A stretch of DNA of 64,000 nt from Paenibacillus sp. MMS20-IR301 (GTDB lineage: Bacteria; Bacillota; Bacilli; Paenibacillales; Paenibacillaceae), in NCBI RefSeq assembly GCF_032302195.1, contig NZ_CP135275.1, forward strand, positions 4,030,001 through 4,094,000, given 5' to 3'. Position numbers and translations under genes: made by a program. This document shows positions 52,056 through 60,636 of the stretch, piece after piece; position 1 is the first letter of the stretch; each line of letters starts with the position of its first letter. Below the pieces are notes generated by a model. That model was not told the origin of the DNA and did not search any database. It saw only the letters and a program-made list of their open reading frames with translations.

Positions 52056-52211
52056 CTAACGATTACGTTGAGCAATGAAAGTATAATAACGCTCCATTTC
52101 TTCACCGTCCGGATCATTATCACTCAGGAATACGGTTTCACCAGTCTCAATGTTCAGATAAAAATCAATTCCGTCAACATAAGTGTCATACGTATCTACA
52201 AGCTCCCTCAT
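52056..52211 (-). CDS. Short UPF0158-like protein (51 aa)
   Basis: A 51-codon frame that overlaps the stop of the upstream gene (ATGA). The sequence VDGIDFYLNIETGETVFLSD resembles the start of UPF0158-type proteins, whose full members are nearly three times as long, so this is either a natural micro-form or a truncated one. The end is acidic, then RYYTFIAQRNR. Function unknown. Coupled translation with the 73-aa gene supports expression. Confidence 0.55.
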   Translation of the reverse strand: MRELVDTYDTYVDGIDFYLNIETGETVFLSDNDPDGEEMERYYTFIAQRNR

Positions 52212-52429
52212 TTGCTGGATCTTAATTTCAGATCATGCAGAGGTTGTAATTGGCTCTCAGCCTCATGCTCTTCCCAGGTTATTCCGAAGGGAGCTCCCCC
52301 CTCTGTATATCCGGCGATAAAATAAAAATTCTCGTCTTGCTCCAGTACATCGTCCGCAATAGAATCTGCTACATGCTTGCGCTGGTTCTTTTTACCTGAC
52401 AAATTAAGCACTCCTTCCAGAAGTTTCAT
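52208..52429 (-). CDS. Small conserved-looking protein (73 aa)
   Basis: A basic N-terminus leads into DENFYFIAGYTEGGAPFGITWEEHEAE, a block that I recognise as recurring in small Firmicute proteins of unknown role, then a charged tail. It overlaps the 51-aa gene (ATGA). It is divergent from the large secreted protein gene with about 75 bp between starts. Its ribosome site is weak (GGGAA). No function can be assigned. Confidence 0.6.
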   Translation of the reverse strand: MKLLEGVLNLSGKKNQRKHVADSIADDVLEQDENFYFIAGYTEGGAPFGITWEEHEAESQLQPLHDLKLRSSK

Positions 52430-52505
52430 TTCCCAAAGAATAGCACACCGTTCATCCGATATAAATATCGTAGTTAATTATTTACAAAGGAGATATGTAA
52501 TTGTA

Positions 52506-54608
52506 ATGAACAATCTTATCCGAAGACCATGGCTTAGAATTACCCAGACAGGGATGCTGCTTGTGATCGTAATGTCAGCTATAGTGTGGGCAGGAGCTTC
52601 AGAGGCAGATGCAGCCTCCGGCAGGTACCGGCTGGAAGCGGAATTCGATTATTTACCGAATGCAGATCTGAGCGCCGCAATCCCGACTGTAACCGTACAT
52701 AAGACTGATCTGGATAACGGCAATTTGGACAACCAGACCTATAGTTTCCCGGAGGCAGGAATCAAGGTTCCTGACAATACAGGCTATTACATAGACGATG
52801 GTGACAAAAGCGGCAAACCTTATACTTTTTATCCCACGGCCTGCGGCTATTCCTACGGAACCTACACACTATCTAACAGCAACGGGGATAAAGCCTACGA
52901 TATCTATTGTGATATGACCCGTAAGAATGGTACCAAATCCGATGATCCGCAGGCGGCTACCTACACCTTCCGGCTCTATGAGTTTGATCTGAAGACACAC
53001 AAGCTTTCCCTGCTTCAGACCCTCAAATCCCAAAAGAATTATTCAATGCTTGCGCTGTTTCCTGAATTCGGGGGATATGCGGTTTATCCGGACGGGCTCA
53101 CTCATGAGCTTCCGTACAATACAAGAACGACAAGTATTTATTCTTTCAAGGGGAATAAGCTGCTGGCCAAAGTCTATGGCTCCCCCAAGCAGAACGATAA
53201 CACCCCTGCCCTGAGCAATCCCAATTCAATAACTTATAAAGAGTACACACGGCTGACCGATAACAAGAAGGATTTTTATGCCATTACTATGAAGCAGATT
53301 CCGAATACCTCATATGTCTCGTCCAGTGCCGGGAATTTCAAGGAAGAGCTGTATGAGCTGCTGCCAAACGGCACGAAGCAGAAGGTTAAAGGCTACGCAG
53401 ATTCTGTAATGACACTATGGAAAAAGAAGATTGGCAGCATCACCTATGCCCAATATTATCAAAAAGGAACCAGCCGCCTCATGGTCGGAACAGTCAAAGG
53501 AAACAGTTATACCCCCTTGAATCTTTCTAACACCAAAGCCTATGGCGAATTCACACCTGATTCGGCGTACCTCATCATTACGGAATCACCTGTTAAGCCT
53601 GCCGCAGGCAGTAAAGGTGCACAATATACTACAGCAGTATATGATACCAAAACAGGAAAACTGATGTACCGGCTTCCGGCATTTTATCCGACAAGCCCTG
53701 AACATAGTTACCAGTTCACTAATAATGATCTCGCCAGCCTTCATTTCCGGGACTTTAACCTGGACGGATATCTGCATATTCCCAGCGGTCTGGTCACCAG
53801 AGTTACGCAGTACACAGATTATGAAGATCCGAGCAGCTATAGCCTTACCGGCGACACGAAAAATCTGATCAGCTACAAAACACCGCCCCAGCTGTTTATT
53901 GACGGCAAACAGGCATCATACAAAGGCCAAGGCCCTTTCCTGACCGATAAATATGTATGGTATATGTCGGTCAGTGACTATGCAAGCGCTGTTCAGGCGA
54001 CACTCACTAGAGTATCCGGCAGCACCGTGCTTACCAGAGGGAAATATACCTTCAAGCTATCGGATCAGGACAAGGCTCTGCTGAAGATAGGCGGGAGCAA
54101 TTTTGCACCGATTGAGACAATGAACAATAGTCTGGGAATTGCCGCAGCGTTCCATGAGCATAGGTATGTTTACGGGTCTAATTTCACTTACGACCGTATA
54201 GTAATGTTCTCGAAGGATTTCTCCGAAGAGCAATTCCATGCATCATTCCCGGATGCCGGACATCCGGAGAAATACACGGACATGACCACGTACACCATGT
54301 CAGGCACTGCACCTGTGGCCGGTAAGTCAGATGAAGAGCATACTTATGAAGTCTATGACAGAATTCATCTCGTCTTTGGGGACGGTAAATTGACAGCAGC
54401 GGGTTTCGGAACCTCCAGGCTGACCAAGCCGCTCCGGGATGTAATGATTAATGATGGTAAGCCAGGTGATATCGTCACCGCTTATGGAACCCCAAAGGTA
54501 TATAACAGCGGAAACAACGTACTCCGTACCTACAGTTTGCCTTATAGTACTCTGCTGTTCCAGAGCAGCGGCAACACCATTAATGGAATGTTCTATATCT
54601 TTAAGTAA
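52506..54608 (+). CDS. Large secreted protein of unknown function
   Basis: About 700 residues. The ATG at 52506 is preferred: it opens MNNLIRRPWLRITQTGM followed by a hydrophobic core ending at SEADAASG, a good Sec signal peptide; the frame extends 43 codons upstream without signal character. AGGAGAT lies 13 bases upstream, a long spacing. The mature protein is rich in Tyr, Thr, Lys and Asp, with repeated beta-strand-like pieces (e.g. FPEFGGYAVYPDG, AYLIITES), which recalls surface beta-propeller-type proteins. No catalytic motif was recognised. A terminator follows immediately. Probably a wall-associated or extracellular protein. Confidence 0.75.
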   Translation: MNNLIRRPWLRITQTGMLLVIVMSAIVWAGASEADAASGRYRLEAEFDYLPNADLSAAIPTVTVHKTDLDNGNLDNQTYSFPEAGIKVPDNTGYYIDDGDKSGKPYTFYPTACGYSYGTYTLSNSNGDKAYDIYCDMTRKNGTKSDDPQAATYTFRLYEFDLKTHKLSLLQTLKSQKNYSMLALFPEFGGYAVYPDGLTHELPYNTRTTSIYSFKGNKLLAKVYGSPKQNDNTPALSNPNSITYKEYTRLTDNKKDFYAITMKQIPNTSYVSSSAGNFKEELYELLPNGTKQKVKGYADSVMTLWKKKIGSITYAQYYQKGTSRLMVGTVKGNSYTPLNLSNTKAYGEFTPDSAYLIITESPVKPAAGSKGAQYTTAVYDTKTGKLMYRLPAFYPTSPEHSYQFTNNDLASLHFRDFNLDGYLHIPSGLVTRVTQYTDYEDPSSYSLTGDTKNLISYKTPPQLFIDGKQASYKGQGPFLTDKYVWYMSVSDYASAVQATLTRVSGSTVLTRGKYTFKLSDQDKALLKIGGSNFAPIETMNNSLGIAAAFHEHRYVYGSNFTYDRIVMFSKDFSEEQFHASFPDAGHPEKYTDMTTYTMSGTAPVAGKSDEEHTYEVYDRIHLVFGDGKLTAAGFGTSRLTKPLRDVMINDGKPGDIVTAYGTPKVYNSGNNVLRTYSLPYSTLLFQSSGNTINGMFYIFK

Positions 54609-54613
54609 AAATT

Positions 54614-54649
54614 AAGGGGGCTTCCGGATTACAGAAGCCCCCTTTTTTT
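54614..54649 (+). terminator. Strong terminator after the secreted protein gene
   Basis: AAGGGGGCTTC and GAAGCCCCCTT form an 11-bp stem around CGGATTACA, followed by seven T residues. It starts six bases after the TAA. Confidence 0.95.
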
Positions 54650-54673
54650 ACATCCGTTTGTGAACGGCAGCAA

Positions 54674-55279
54674 TCAATCCACCTTAGCCCCATAAGAACG
54701 CATAAACAGCACCGCCTGTTCCATATCCATCCGCACGCCCTTAACATCCAGCGATTTCATATCCACACCTGTGAGGTCCGCTCCCCGGAGGTCCGCACCG
54801 GCAAGCTTGGCCCGGATAAGCGTGGCCCGCTCCAAGTGGCAATCCCGGAGATCCGCCTTCGTCAGATCGGTATCGGACAGGTCGGCTTCGAAGAAACGCA
54901 CGCCGCGCAAATCCTGCTTGCTCAGCTTGGCATGCCGCAGATTTGTGTAGGACCAGTCGCCGCCGCCGAGCGTAATGCCGTCAATCTGGGCGCCGGAGAA
55001 ATCTGAGCCCGTCATTTTGCAGGAGAGGAATTTGGACACAAAGAGGTTCGCGCCACTGAACTTGCAGTTCTCAAAAGCGGATTCCGTATGAATCGAAGAG
55101 TTCAGGCTGACGCCCTTGAAGTCACATTCGATGAACCGGCAATAGCTGGTGTCGATTTCCTCCATCGAAGTATTCATGAACGTGCATTTCTCGAATGTAC
55201 AGCTGATCAGCTCACCGTACCGCAAGTCCTGTCCGTCAAAATGCACATGCGAGAATTCGCGGTCTTTGTATTGATACAT
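54674..55279 (-). CDS. Pentapeptide-repeat protein
   Basis: About 201 residues from the ATG at 55279 (CCGGAGG upstream). It has a string of A(D/N)LxX five-residue repeats that fold as a right-handed square beta-helix, clearest near the end: FFEADLSDTDLTKADLRDC, then LAGADLRGADLTGVDMKSL. Proteins of this type can mimic DNA and protect gyrase from quinolones (QnrB/MfpA-type), though most have unknown roles. Residues at the C-terminus (MEQAVLFMRSYGAKVD) are not repeats. A 45-bp piece of its 3' end occurs a second time at 39.83-39.87 kb. Confidence 0.9.
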   Translation of the reverse strand: MYQYKDREFSHVHFDGQDLRYGELISCTFEKCTFMNTSMEEIDTSYCRFIECDFKGVSLNSSIHTESAFENCKFSGANLFVSKFLSCKMTGSDFSGAQIDGITLGGGDWSYTNLRHAKLSKQDLRGVRFFEADLSDTDLTKADLRDCHLERATLIRAKLAGADLRGADLTGVDMKSLDVKGVRMDMEQAVLFMRSYGAKVD

Positions 55280-55447
55280 TGTATTACCTCCGGTGTTTGA
55301 TAGGGTTATTATAAAACAAAACTTGGCGGCCTTGTCCCGGAATCTTTCTTCCGGGGACAAGGCCGCCACTGAGATCTATATTGAAGCTGGGCTTACGGTA
55401 ACTCCATTCCTGCAGGAAATAACGGAATGCCCAAATTAATGGAACAA

Positions 55448-55626
55448 TTGTATTTTATACAATAGTTTCCTTACTGAACGGCCAAAAATTCCATTCTATT
55501 GTATTACGTACAATGCTTTTCAGGCTAATGAGCATAAAATGCCCAAATCCCAAGAAACGAGTGTACAAAATACAATAGATTCTATTTTCAGAACGATTTA
55601 ACCGTGATCAGTTGTACAAAGTACAA
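55448..55626. repeat. Four spaced copies of a TTGTA-N5-TACAA palindrome
   Basis: The 15-bp palindrome occurs at 55448-55462, 55499-55513, 55561-55575 (one mismatch) and 55612-55626, so the copy starts are 51, 62 and 51 bp apart. The centres vary (TTTTA, TTACG, CAAAA, CAAAG), and each copy is followed by ATAG/ATGC/ATGG and, a few bases on, short T/C-rich text. It lies in the gap between two minus-strand genes (55280-55693). It could be an operator cluster, an intergenic repeat element or processing hairpins; no other gene is seen there. Confidence 0.75.
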
Positions 55627-55693
55627 TGGACTCGATTCTCTGCTTCCCCACGATCCTGAACCCAAAATCACAGGTTCAAATGATATAGCAGGT

Positions 55694-56032
55694 TTAGTCT
55701 TTCACCTGTGCTGTTTTCCGGCGGGCTTTGCTCTTCGCATTTTTGGCGGCCAGCTTCTCTTCCTCCAGCCGGGCAAGCTCCGCCAAGCGCCGCTGCTCCC
55801 GGAGAAGCTGCTCTGCTGCAGCCTGCTCAGCCTTCACGTTCAATTCCTCGCGGATTTGCGCCTGCAGCTTAGGGTCCTTAACCTGTAAATACTGTTCAAA
55901 TGCCTCCGGGTACAGGAAGCTTTTCTCACCGGCCACACCGGCAAATCCTACCGTAATCCGCTCTTCCGCATGACTTACAACAGTACCGGTGCCATATTTA
56001 ATATGCTCTACCTGCGAATGATTTAAGTTCAT
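55694..56032 (-). CDS. Small Tudor-like/coiled-coil protein coupled to UvrA
   Basis: A 112-residue protein. The first ~60 residues (HIKYGTGTVVSHAEERITVGF, then GEKSFLYPEAFEQYL) follow the compact beta-barrel pattern of Tudor/SH3-like domains found at the C-terminus of helicases such as PcrA. The rest is a charged, Ala/Glu/Lys-rich helix with strong coiled-coil character and a basic tail. The ATG overlaps the uvrA stop by four bases (ATGA), so the two are translated together. It may help UvrA on DNA or link it to RNA polymerase or another partner. Role inferred. Confidence 0.75.
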   Translation of the reverse strand: MNLNHSQVEHIKYGTGTVVSHAEERITVGFAGVAGEKSFLYPEAFEQYLQVKDPKLQAQIREELNVKAEQAAAEQLLREQRRLAELARLEEEKLAAKNAKSKARRKTAQVKD

Positions 56033-58860
56033 GTTCTCCCCATCTCTTTACTTAGATATTGGCCTGTGTAGCTCCAGGCAATCCCGGCTACCTCTTCAGG
56101 CGTTCCCGTGCAGACAATCTCTCCGCCAGCCGCGCCGCCTTCCGGGCCAAGATCAATAATGTAATCGGCATTCTTGATCAGCTCCAGATTATGCTCAATG
56201 ACGACAACGGTGTTGCCGGCATCGGTCAGGGAATGCAGCACATCTACCAGCTGGTGCACATCGGCGAAATGCAGTCCCGTCGTCGGCTCATCCAGCACAT
56301 ACAGGGTAGAGCCGGTAGCCGGCTTAAGCAGCTCCGCCGCCAGCTTCACCCGCTGTGCCTCACCGCCGGACAAGGTGGTGGAGGATTGGCCCAGCTTGAT
56401 ATAACCGAGGCCGGCACTGCAGAGGGCTTCGAGCTTTTTGCGGATCTTCGGAATGCTGCTGAAGAACCGGACGGCTTCCTCGGCGGTCAAGTCCAGCACA
56501 TCGGCAATGCTTTTCCCTTTATAATGTACCTCAAGCGTCTCGCGGCTGTACCTGCGCCCCTTGCAGTTGCTGCACTGCACATACACATCCGGGAGGAAGT
56601 GCATCTCCACCTTGATCAGTCCATCCCCCGCGCAAGCTTCACACCGGCCCCCTTTAATATTGAAAGAGAACCGCCCCGGGCCATACGCCCGGACCTTCGC
56701 CTCATTCGTCAGCGAGAACAGCGTACGGATATTATCGAATACTCCGGTATAGGTGGCCGGATTGGAACGCGGGGTGCGGCCGATCGGCTTCTGGTCGATA
56801 TTGATAATCTTGTCGAGATGCTCTAATCCTTCTATGCTCTGATGCTCCCCGGGAATCGTATGCGCCCGGTTCAGCGAAGAAGCCAGCTTCTTATAGAGGA
56901 TTTCGTTCACCAGACTGGACTTGCCTGAACCGGAAACTCCGGTTATACAGGTGAGCGTCCCTAAGGGAAACGACACCGTAATCCCCTTAAGGTTGTTCGC
57001 AGCCGCTCCGGTAATAGTTAAGAGCTTACCTGTCCCGCTGCGCCGCTGCTCCGGGACAGCAATCTGCAGCCGGCGGGACAGGTACTGGCCCGTCAGGGAG
57101 CGGGGTTCTGCAATGATAGCTTCAAGCGTCCCCTCCGCCACCACCTCACCGCCGCTGGTTCCGGCATGGGGACCGATATCGACAATCCAGTCCGCCTGGC
57201 GGATCGTATCCTCATCATGCTCCACCACGATCAGGGTATTGCCCAGATCGCGCATCTTCTGCAGCGCCGTCAGCAGCCGGTCATTATCCCGCTGATGCAG
57301 CCCGATCGAAGGCTCGTCAAGTATATAGAGCACGCCCATCAGGCCTGAACCGAGCTGGGTCGCCAGGCGGATGCGCTGGCTTTCTCCCCCGGACAAGGTC
57401 CCGGCCGCTCTGGAGAGCGTCAAATAGTTCAGCCCGACATTAATCAGGAACTGGAGCCGGGCATCAATCTCCTGCAGAATCGTACCGGCAATTCCGGCAT
57501 GTGTGGAAGTCAGCTTCAATTCTCCAATATACTTTGCAGCGTCTTCAACCGACAAATGGCAGAATTCCGCAATGCTCAAGCCTCCGACCTGCACACCCAG
57601 CACGACGGGCGACAGCCGGTCACCGTGGCAATGGGGGCAGGGCAGGACCGACATGTATTCTTCCAGCTCTTTCTTCATCTCTTCGGACGGAGTCTCCTGG
57701 TAACGGCGTTCCAGATTGTTGACGATACCCTCGAAGGATTCCTTTACATATTTCCGCAGGGCATCACTGGGATGGTGCACCTCAAGCTTCTCTCCGCCCG
57801 TTCCGTACAGCAGCGCGTGCATGGCCTCCGGCGGCAGCTCCTGCAGCGGTGTATCGAAATCGAAACTGTATTTTTTCCCCAAGGCCTCATAGTACATTTT
57901 GCAAAAAGAGTTCGTCTTCACATTGTTCCAGCCGTTCGCAATAATCCCGCCGGAATGTATAGAGCGGCTCATATCCGGCATGATCTTCCCCGGATCAACC
58001 TTCAGATGGGAGCCAAGCCCCGTACAGGCAGAGCAAGCCCCTTCATGATTATTAAACGAGAACAGCCGCGGAGACAGCTCCGGCAGGGAGATCTCACAGT
58101 GCGGGCAGGCATAATTCTGCGAATACATCGTCTCTTCACCGCTCACCGGCTGGCGGATGATGACGAGATCCCCGGCCAGCGATAAGGCATGCTCCAGGGA
58201 GTCGGCCAGCCGCTGAACATCAATGTCCTTGGCTACCAGACGATCGATAACGATCTCGATGTTATGCTTCTTATTCTTATCGAGTGACACGGGATCTGTG
58301 AGCAGCTGCGGGGCACCGTTAATCCGGGCACGGACATAACCGCCCAGCTTGGCCTGTTCCAGGATGTGCTGGTGCCCGCCCTTCTTGTTCCGGATTACGG
58401 GTGCCAGCACCTCGTATTTTGTTCCTTCCGGCAGCTTCATCACCTGCTCAATAATCTGATCCACTGATTGGCGCTGAATGATCCGGCCGCAGGACGGGCA
58501 ATGGGGCACTCCGATTTTGGACCACAGCAGGCGCAGGTAATCATAAATTTCCGTCACTGTACCTACAGTTGAACGGGGATTATTCGAGGTCGTCTTCTGC
58601 TCGATGGCGATCGCAGGGGACAGCCCGTCGATGGCATCCACATCCGGCTTGCCCATCAGTCCCAGGAATTGGCGGGCATAAGAAGACAGGGATTCCACAT
58701 AGCGCATCTGCCCTTCGGCATACAGCGTATCAAAAGCCAGGCTGGATTTGCCCGAGCCGCTTACTCCGGTAAATACCACGAACTGATTACGCGGAATATT
58801 CAGGCTGATATTCTTCAGGTTATTCGCTCTTGCTCCGCTGACGGTTATATATTGCTGCAT
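56029..58860 (-). CDS. uvrA: Excinuclease ABC subunit A
   Basis: A 943-residue DNA-damage sensor of nucleotide excision repair. Two ABC ATPase halves are clear: Walker A at GVSGSGKSSLAFDTL (about 32) and TGVSGSGKSSLVNEIL (about 640), signature LSGGESQRIRLA and LSGGEAQRVKLA, Walker B VLYILDEPSIGL and LYVLDEPTTGL. Zinc-finger Cys pairs are present (CPHC...CSAC and the CEAC...CSNC set). Length is normal. RBS GGAGG precedes the ATG. uvrB and uvrC are not in the window, so it may be a second UvrA beside the main uvrBA locus. Confidence 0.95.
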   Translation of the reverse strand: MQQYITVSGARANNLKNISLNIPRNQFVVFTGVSGSGKSSLAFDTLYAEGQMRYVESLSSYARQFLGLMGKPDVDAIDGLSPAIAIEQKTTSNNPRSTVGTVTEIYDYLRLLWSKIGVPHCPSCGRIIQRQSVDQIIEQVMKLPEGTKYEVLAPVIRNKKGGHQHILEQAKLGGYVRARINGAPQLLTDPVSLDKNKKHNIEIVIDRLVAKDIDVQRLADSLEHALSLAGDLVIIRQPVSGEETMYSQNYACPHCEISLPELSPRLFSFNNHEGACSACTGLGSHLKVDPGKIMPDMSRSIHSGGIIANGWNNVKTNSFCKMYYEALGKKYSFDFDTPLQELPPEAMHALLYGTGGEKLEVHHPSDALRKYVKESFEGIVNNLERRYQETPSEEMKKELEEYMSVLPCPHCHGDRLSPVVLGVQVGGLSIAEFCHLSVEDAAKYIGELKLTSTHAGIAGTILQEIDARLQFLINVGLNYLTLSRAAGTLSGGESQRIRLATQLGSGLMGVLYILDEPSIGLHQRDNDRLLTALQKMRDLGNTLIVVEHDEDTIRQADWIVDIGPHAGTSGGEVVAEGTLEAIIAEPRSLTGQYLSRRLQIAVPEQRRSGTGKLLTITGAAANNLKGITVSFPLGTLTCITGVSGSGKSSLVNEILYKKLASSLNRAHTIPGEHQSIEGLEHLDKIINIDQKPIGRTPRSNPATYTGVFDNIRTLFSLTNEAKVRAYGPGRFSFNIKGGRCEACAGDGLIKVEMHFLPDVYVQCSNCKGRRYSRETLEVHYKGKSIADVLDLTAEEAVRFFSSIPKIRKKLEALCSAGLGYIKLGQSSTTLSGGEAQRVKLAAELLKPATGSTLYVLDEPTTGLHFADVHQLVDVLHSLTDAGNTVVVIEHNLELIKNADYIIDLGPEGGAAGGEIVCTGTPEEVAGIAWSYTGQYLSKEMGRT

Positions 58861-59106
58861 GGTTCATCCTCCAGGCTCAGCCGGGACAGCGGTTATTCTG
58901 CTCAATAACGGCTCCCCTGTTTATCACATAAATCTGCTTATATATAAATTGTATCATATGCCTGTCAAGTCATTTTACCATTTAATGTTAAATATTCGGG
59001 ATTTATTTTTTGCAGCACAAACAGCCTCCAACCGTTCACGCTACGGTCCGGAAGCTGTTTGGCGCTGATATATATCCGAAGTAAGAGTCCCCGGTCAGCT
59101 TAATAT

Positions 59107-59688
59107 CTACTCTGGGCGCTTATAATAATTAGCAGCATACCAGTTGTACAGCGGCCGCATCAGCAGCTTGCCGATCACGAAGTAGAGAATAATCAGCAGC
59201 AGCACAACCCCGTAGGCCACCGGCCGGTCCTGCCCGTAGACGAAATAGAAAATATCGAACTGATCCGTCATATTAAGATTGTAGGTCACAATAAGCCTGC
59301 TCATCAGCAGCATGCCGAACAGCAGATAGAAGCCCGCTCCGAGCAGCACATGGATCAGTACAATCCAGGAACGTTTAACCGGGGCCGGCCGGCTTATACC
59401 GGAGGTCAAATAATACGTGACGAGCAGCCCGGCAGCAGCCAGCGAGATCCATAGCGGATTCTTAAGCGGATGAAGCACATGCAGGAGCAGCCCGTTAAGC
59501 ACAGCAAAAATCAGGAGATCCGCCACAACCGCTTTGACCCGCTCTCTGCCGCTGGCTGCCGGAAGCCGCACAGCAGATGAACTTCCCTGCAGGAAGTCTA
59601 CAACACATATAATCAGCATTAGCACACTGAACCAGGTCACCGTAACAGAGAAAGGGATAAGATTGAAATACTGCAACAGCCACACCAT
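59107..59688 (-). CDS. Polytopic membrane protein of unknown function
   Basis: A 193-residue protein with about five hydrophobic helices (first at about 12-32, last at about 155-178) and a basic C-terminus (YNWYAANYYKRPE). GGAGG lies ten bases before the ATG. I do not recognise the family. It stands alone between uvrA and an HD-domain gene, both on the same strand, with gaps of about 135-245 bp, so an operon is not obvious. Confidence 0.7.
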   Translation of the reverse strand: MVWLLQYFNLIPFSVTVTWFSVLMLIICVVDFLQGSSSAVRLPAASGRERVKAVVADLLIFAVLNGLLLHVLHPLKNPLWISLAAAGLLVTYYLTSGISRPAPVKRSWIVLIHVLLGAGFYLLFGMLLMSRLIVTYNLNMTDQFDIFYFVYGQDRPVAYGVVLLLIILYFVIGKLLMRPLYNWYAANYYKRPE

Positions 59689-59822
59689 CCTTATTTTTCC
59701 TCCATCGTAGCATTACGCTCCGCGAGTCTGCTGTAATCTTCCTCTCCCCAAGCAGCAGAAAGAACCTCATCTGTGGACGGATGGGGTTACTTTAATTCTA
59801 TGAAAAAAAGAGCCACAGCTCT

Positions 59823-60452
59823 CTACAGAGCCAGCGCCTCTTCCGTAATCCGTCTGATATCAATCGGTGACAACGTCTCCTCATTCACCATATCCGGCAG
59901 AATCTCCGCCAGGAAGTAATCCACACATTTCAGCTCAATATTCTTGATCTTAATCAGGGCATTGCGGTACATCACGACGAATTCCTTCTCCGTATTGCCC
60001 CTCTGCAGCTCGGCAAATGCCTCGTACACCTGATCCATCTTGTCCGCAACCTCTAAGATCAGCCCTTCCAGCGAATCGTCCTTGCCTTCGCGCAGCTGGT
60101 GGTAGAAGATGCTTTTGAACTCGTCCGGGATATGCTCTTTAATGAAATTGTTGATCATACCTTCTTCAACCTGCTGAATCAGTGACCTGAGCTGGAGCGA
60201 GGAATGCTTCACCGGAGTTTTAATATCCCCGATAAAAATTTCGCCGTAATCGTGGCTGCTCGTAATCTCATACAGCTTCTTCCAGTCGACTACCGCACCA
60301 TGCTTCTCTTCAATATCAGCCAGTGTCTTGGCGTATTGTACGACTTTCCAGGAATGGGCTGCGACGCTGTGTTCCTCAAATTTGAATTTGCCCGGGCAGC
60401 GGATGATGCGTTCCAGTTCGTTCAGCGAGCGAAAATACTTATGAATGCCCAT
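59823..60452 (-). CDS. HD-domain YfbR-like 5'-deoxynucleotidase
   Basis: About 209 residues from the ATG at 60452, seven bases after GGAGG. The HD phosphohydrolase motifs are clear: EEHSVAAHSWKV (first His), SSHDYGEIFIGDIKTPVKH (HD pair and D-x-x-TP-x-K) and a third Asp in LILEVADKMDQVYEA. The pattern HSW...HD-x-x-E...TP-x-K matches YfbR-type enzymes that dephosphorylate deoxyribonucleoside 5'-monophosphates. It probably acts in the cytosol in nucleotide salvage. It faces away from the terminator of the GH43 gene and has its own promoter region at about 60470-60540. Confidence 0.85.
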   Translation of the reverse strand: MGIHKYFRSLNELERIIRCPGKFKFEEHSVAAHSWKVVQYAKTLADIEEKHGAVVDWKKLYEITSSHDYGEIFIGDIKTPVKHSSLQLRSLIQQVEEGMINNFIKEHIPDEFKSIFYHQLREGKDDSLEGLILEVADKMDQVYEAFAELQRGNTEKEFVVMYRNALIKIKNIELKCVDYFLAEILPDMVNEETLSPIDIRRITEEALAL

Positions 60453-60559
60453 GAGGTCCATCCTCCCTAGTGTGTAAGTGTGCTCCGCTAGAGTTCAGTA
60501 TAGCCGCTCAGTGTTAAGCCGGATGATTAAATATGACTTTTTTATGTAAAAAAAATACG

Positions 60560-60603
60560 AAAAGGCGCTCCCCCCGATGATTACCGGAGAAGCGCCTTTT
60601 ATT
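60560..60603 (-). terminator. Terminator of the GH43/LamG gene
   Basis: AAAGGCGCT and AGCGCCTTT arms with CTCC/GGAG inside, followed on the minus strand by TTTTCGTATTTTTTT. It is located about 35 bp past the GH43 stop. Confidence 0.9.
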
Positions 60604-60636
60604 AATCTGCCTGCCGCCGTCTTGCCGTATGCTGTG

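Noticed and set aside
55448..55626. CRISPR array
   Set aside because: Only four 15-bp palindromes with varying centres, spacing is wrong for repeats plus spacers, and no cas genes are present.
56059..58185. Two long plus-strand frames over uvrA
   Set aside because: Antisense to an intact uvrA with clear catalytic motifs; composition is that of a shadow frame.
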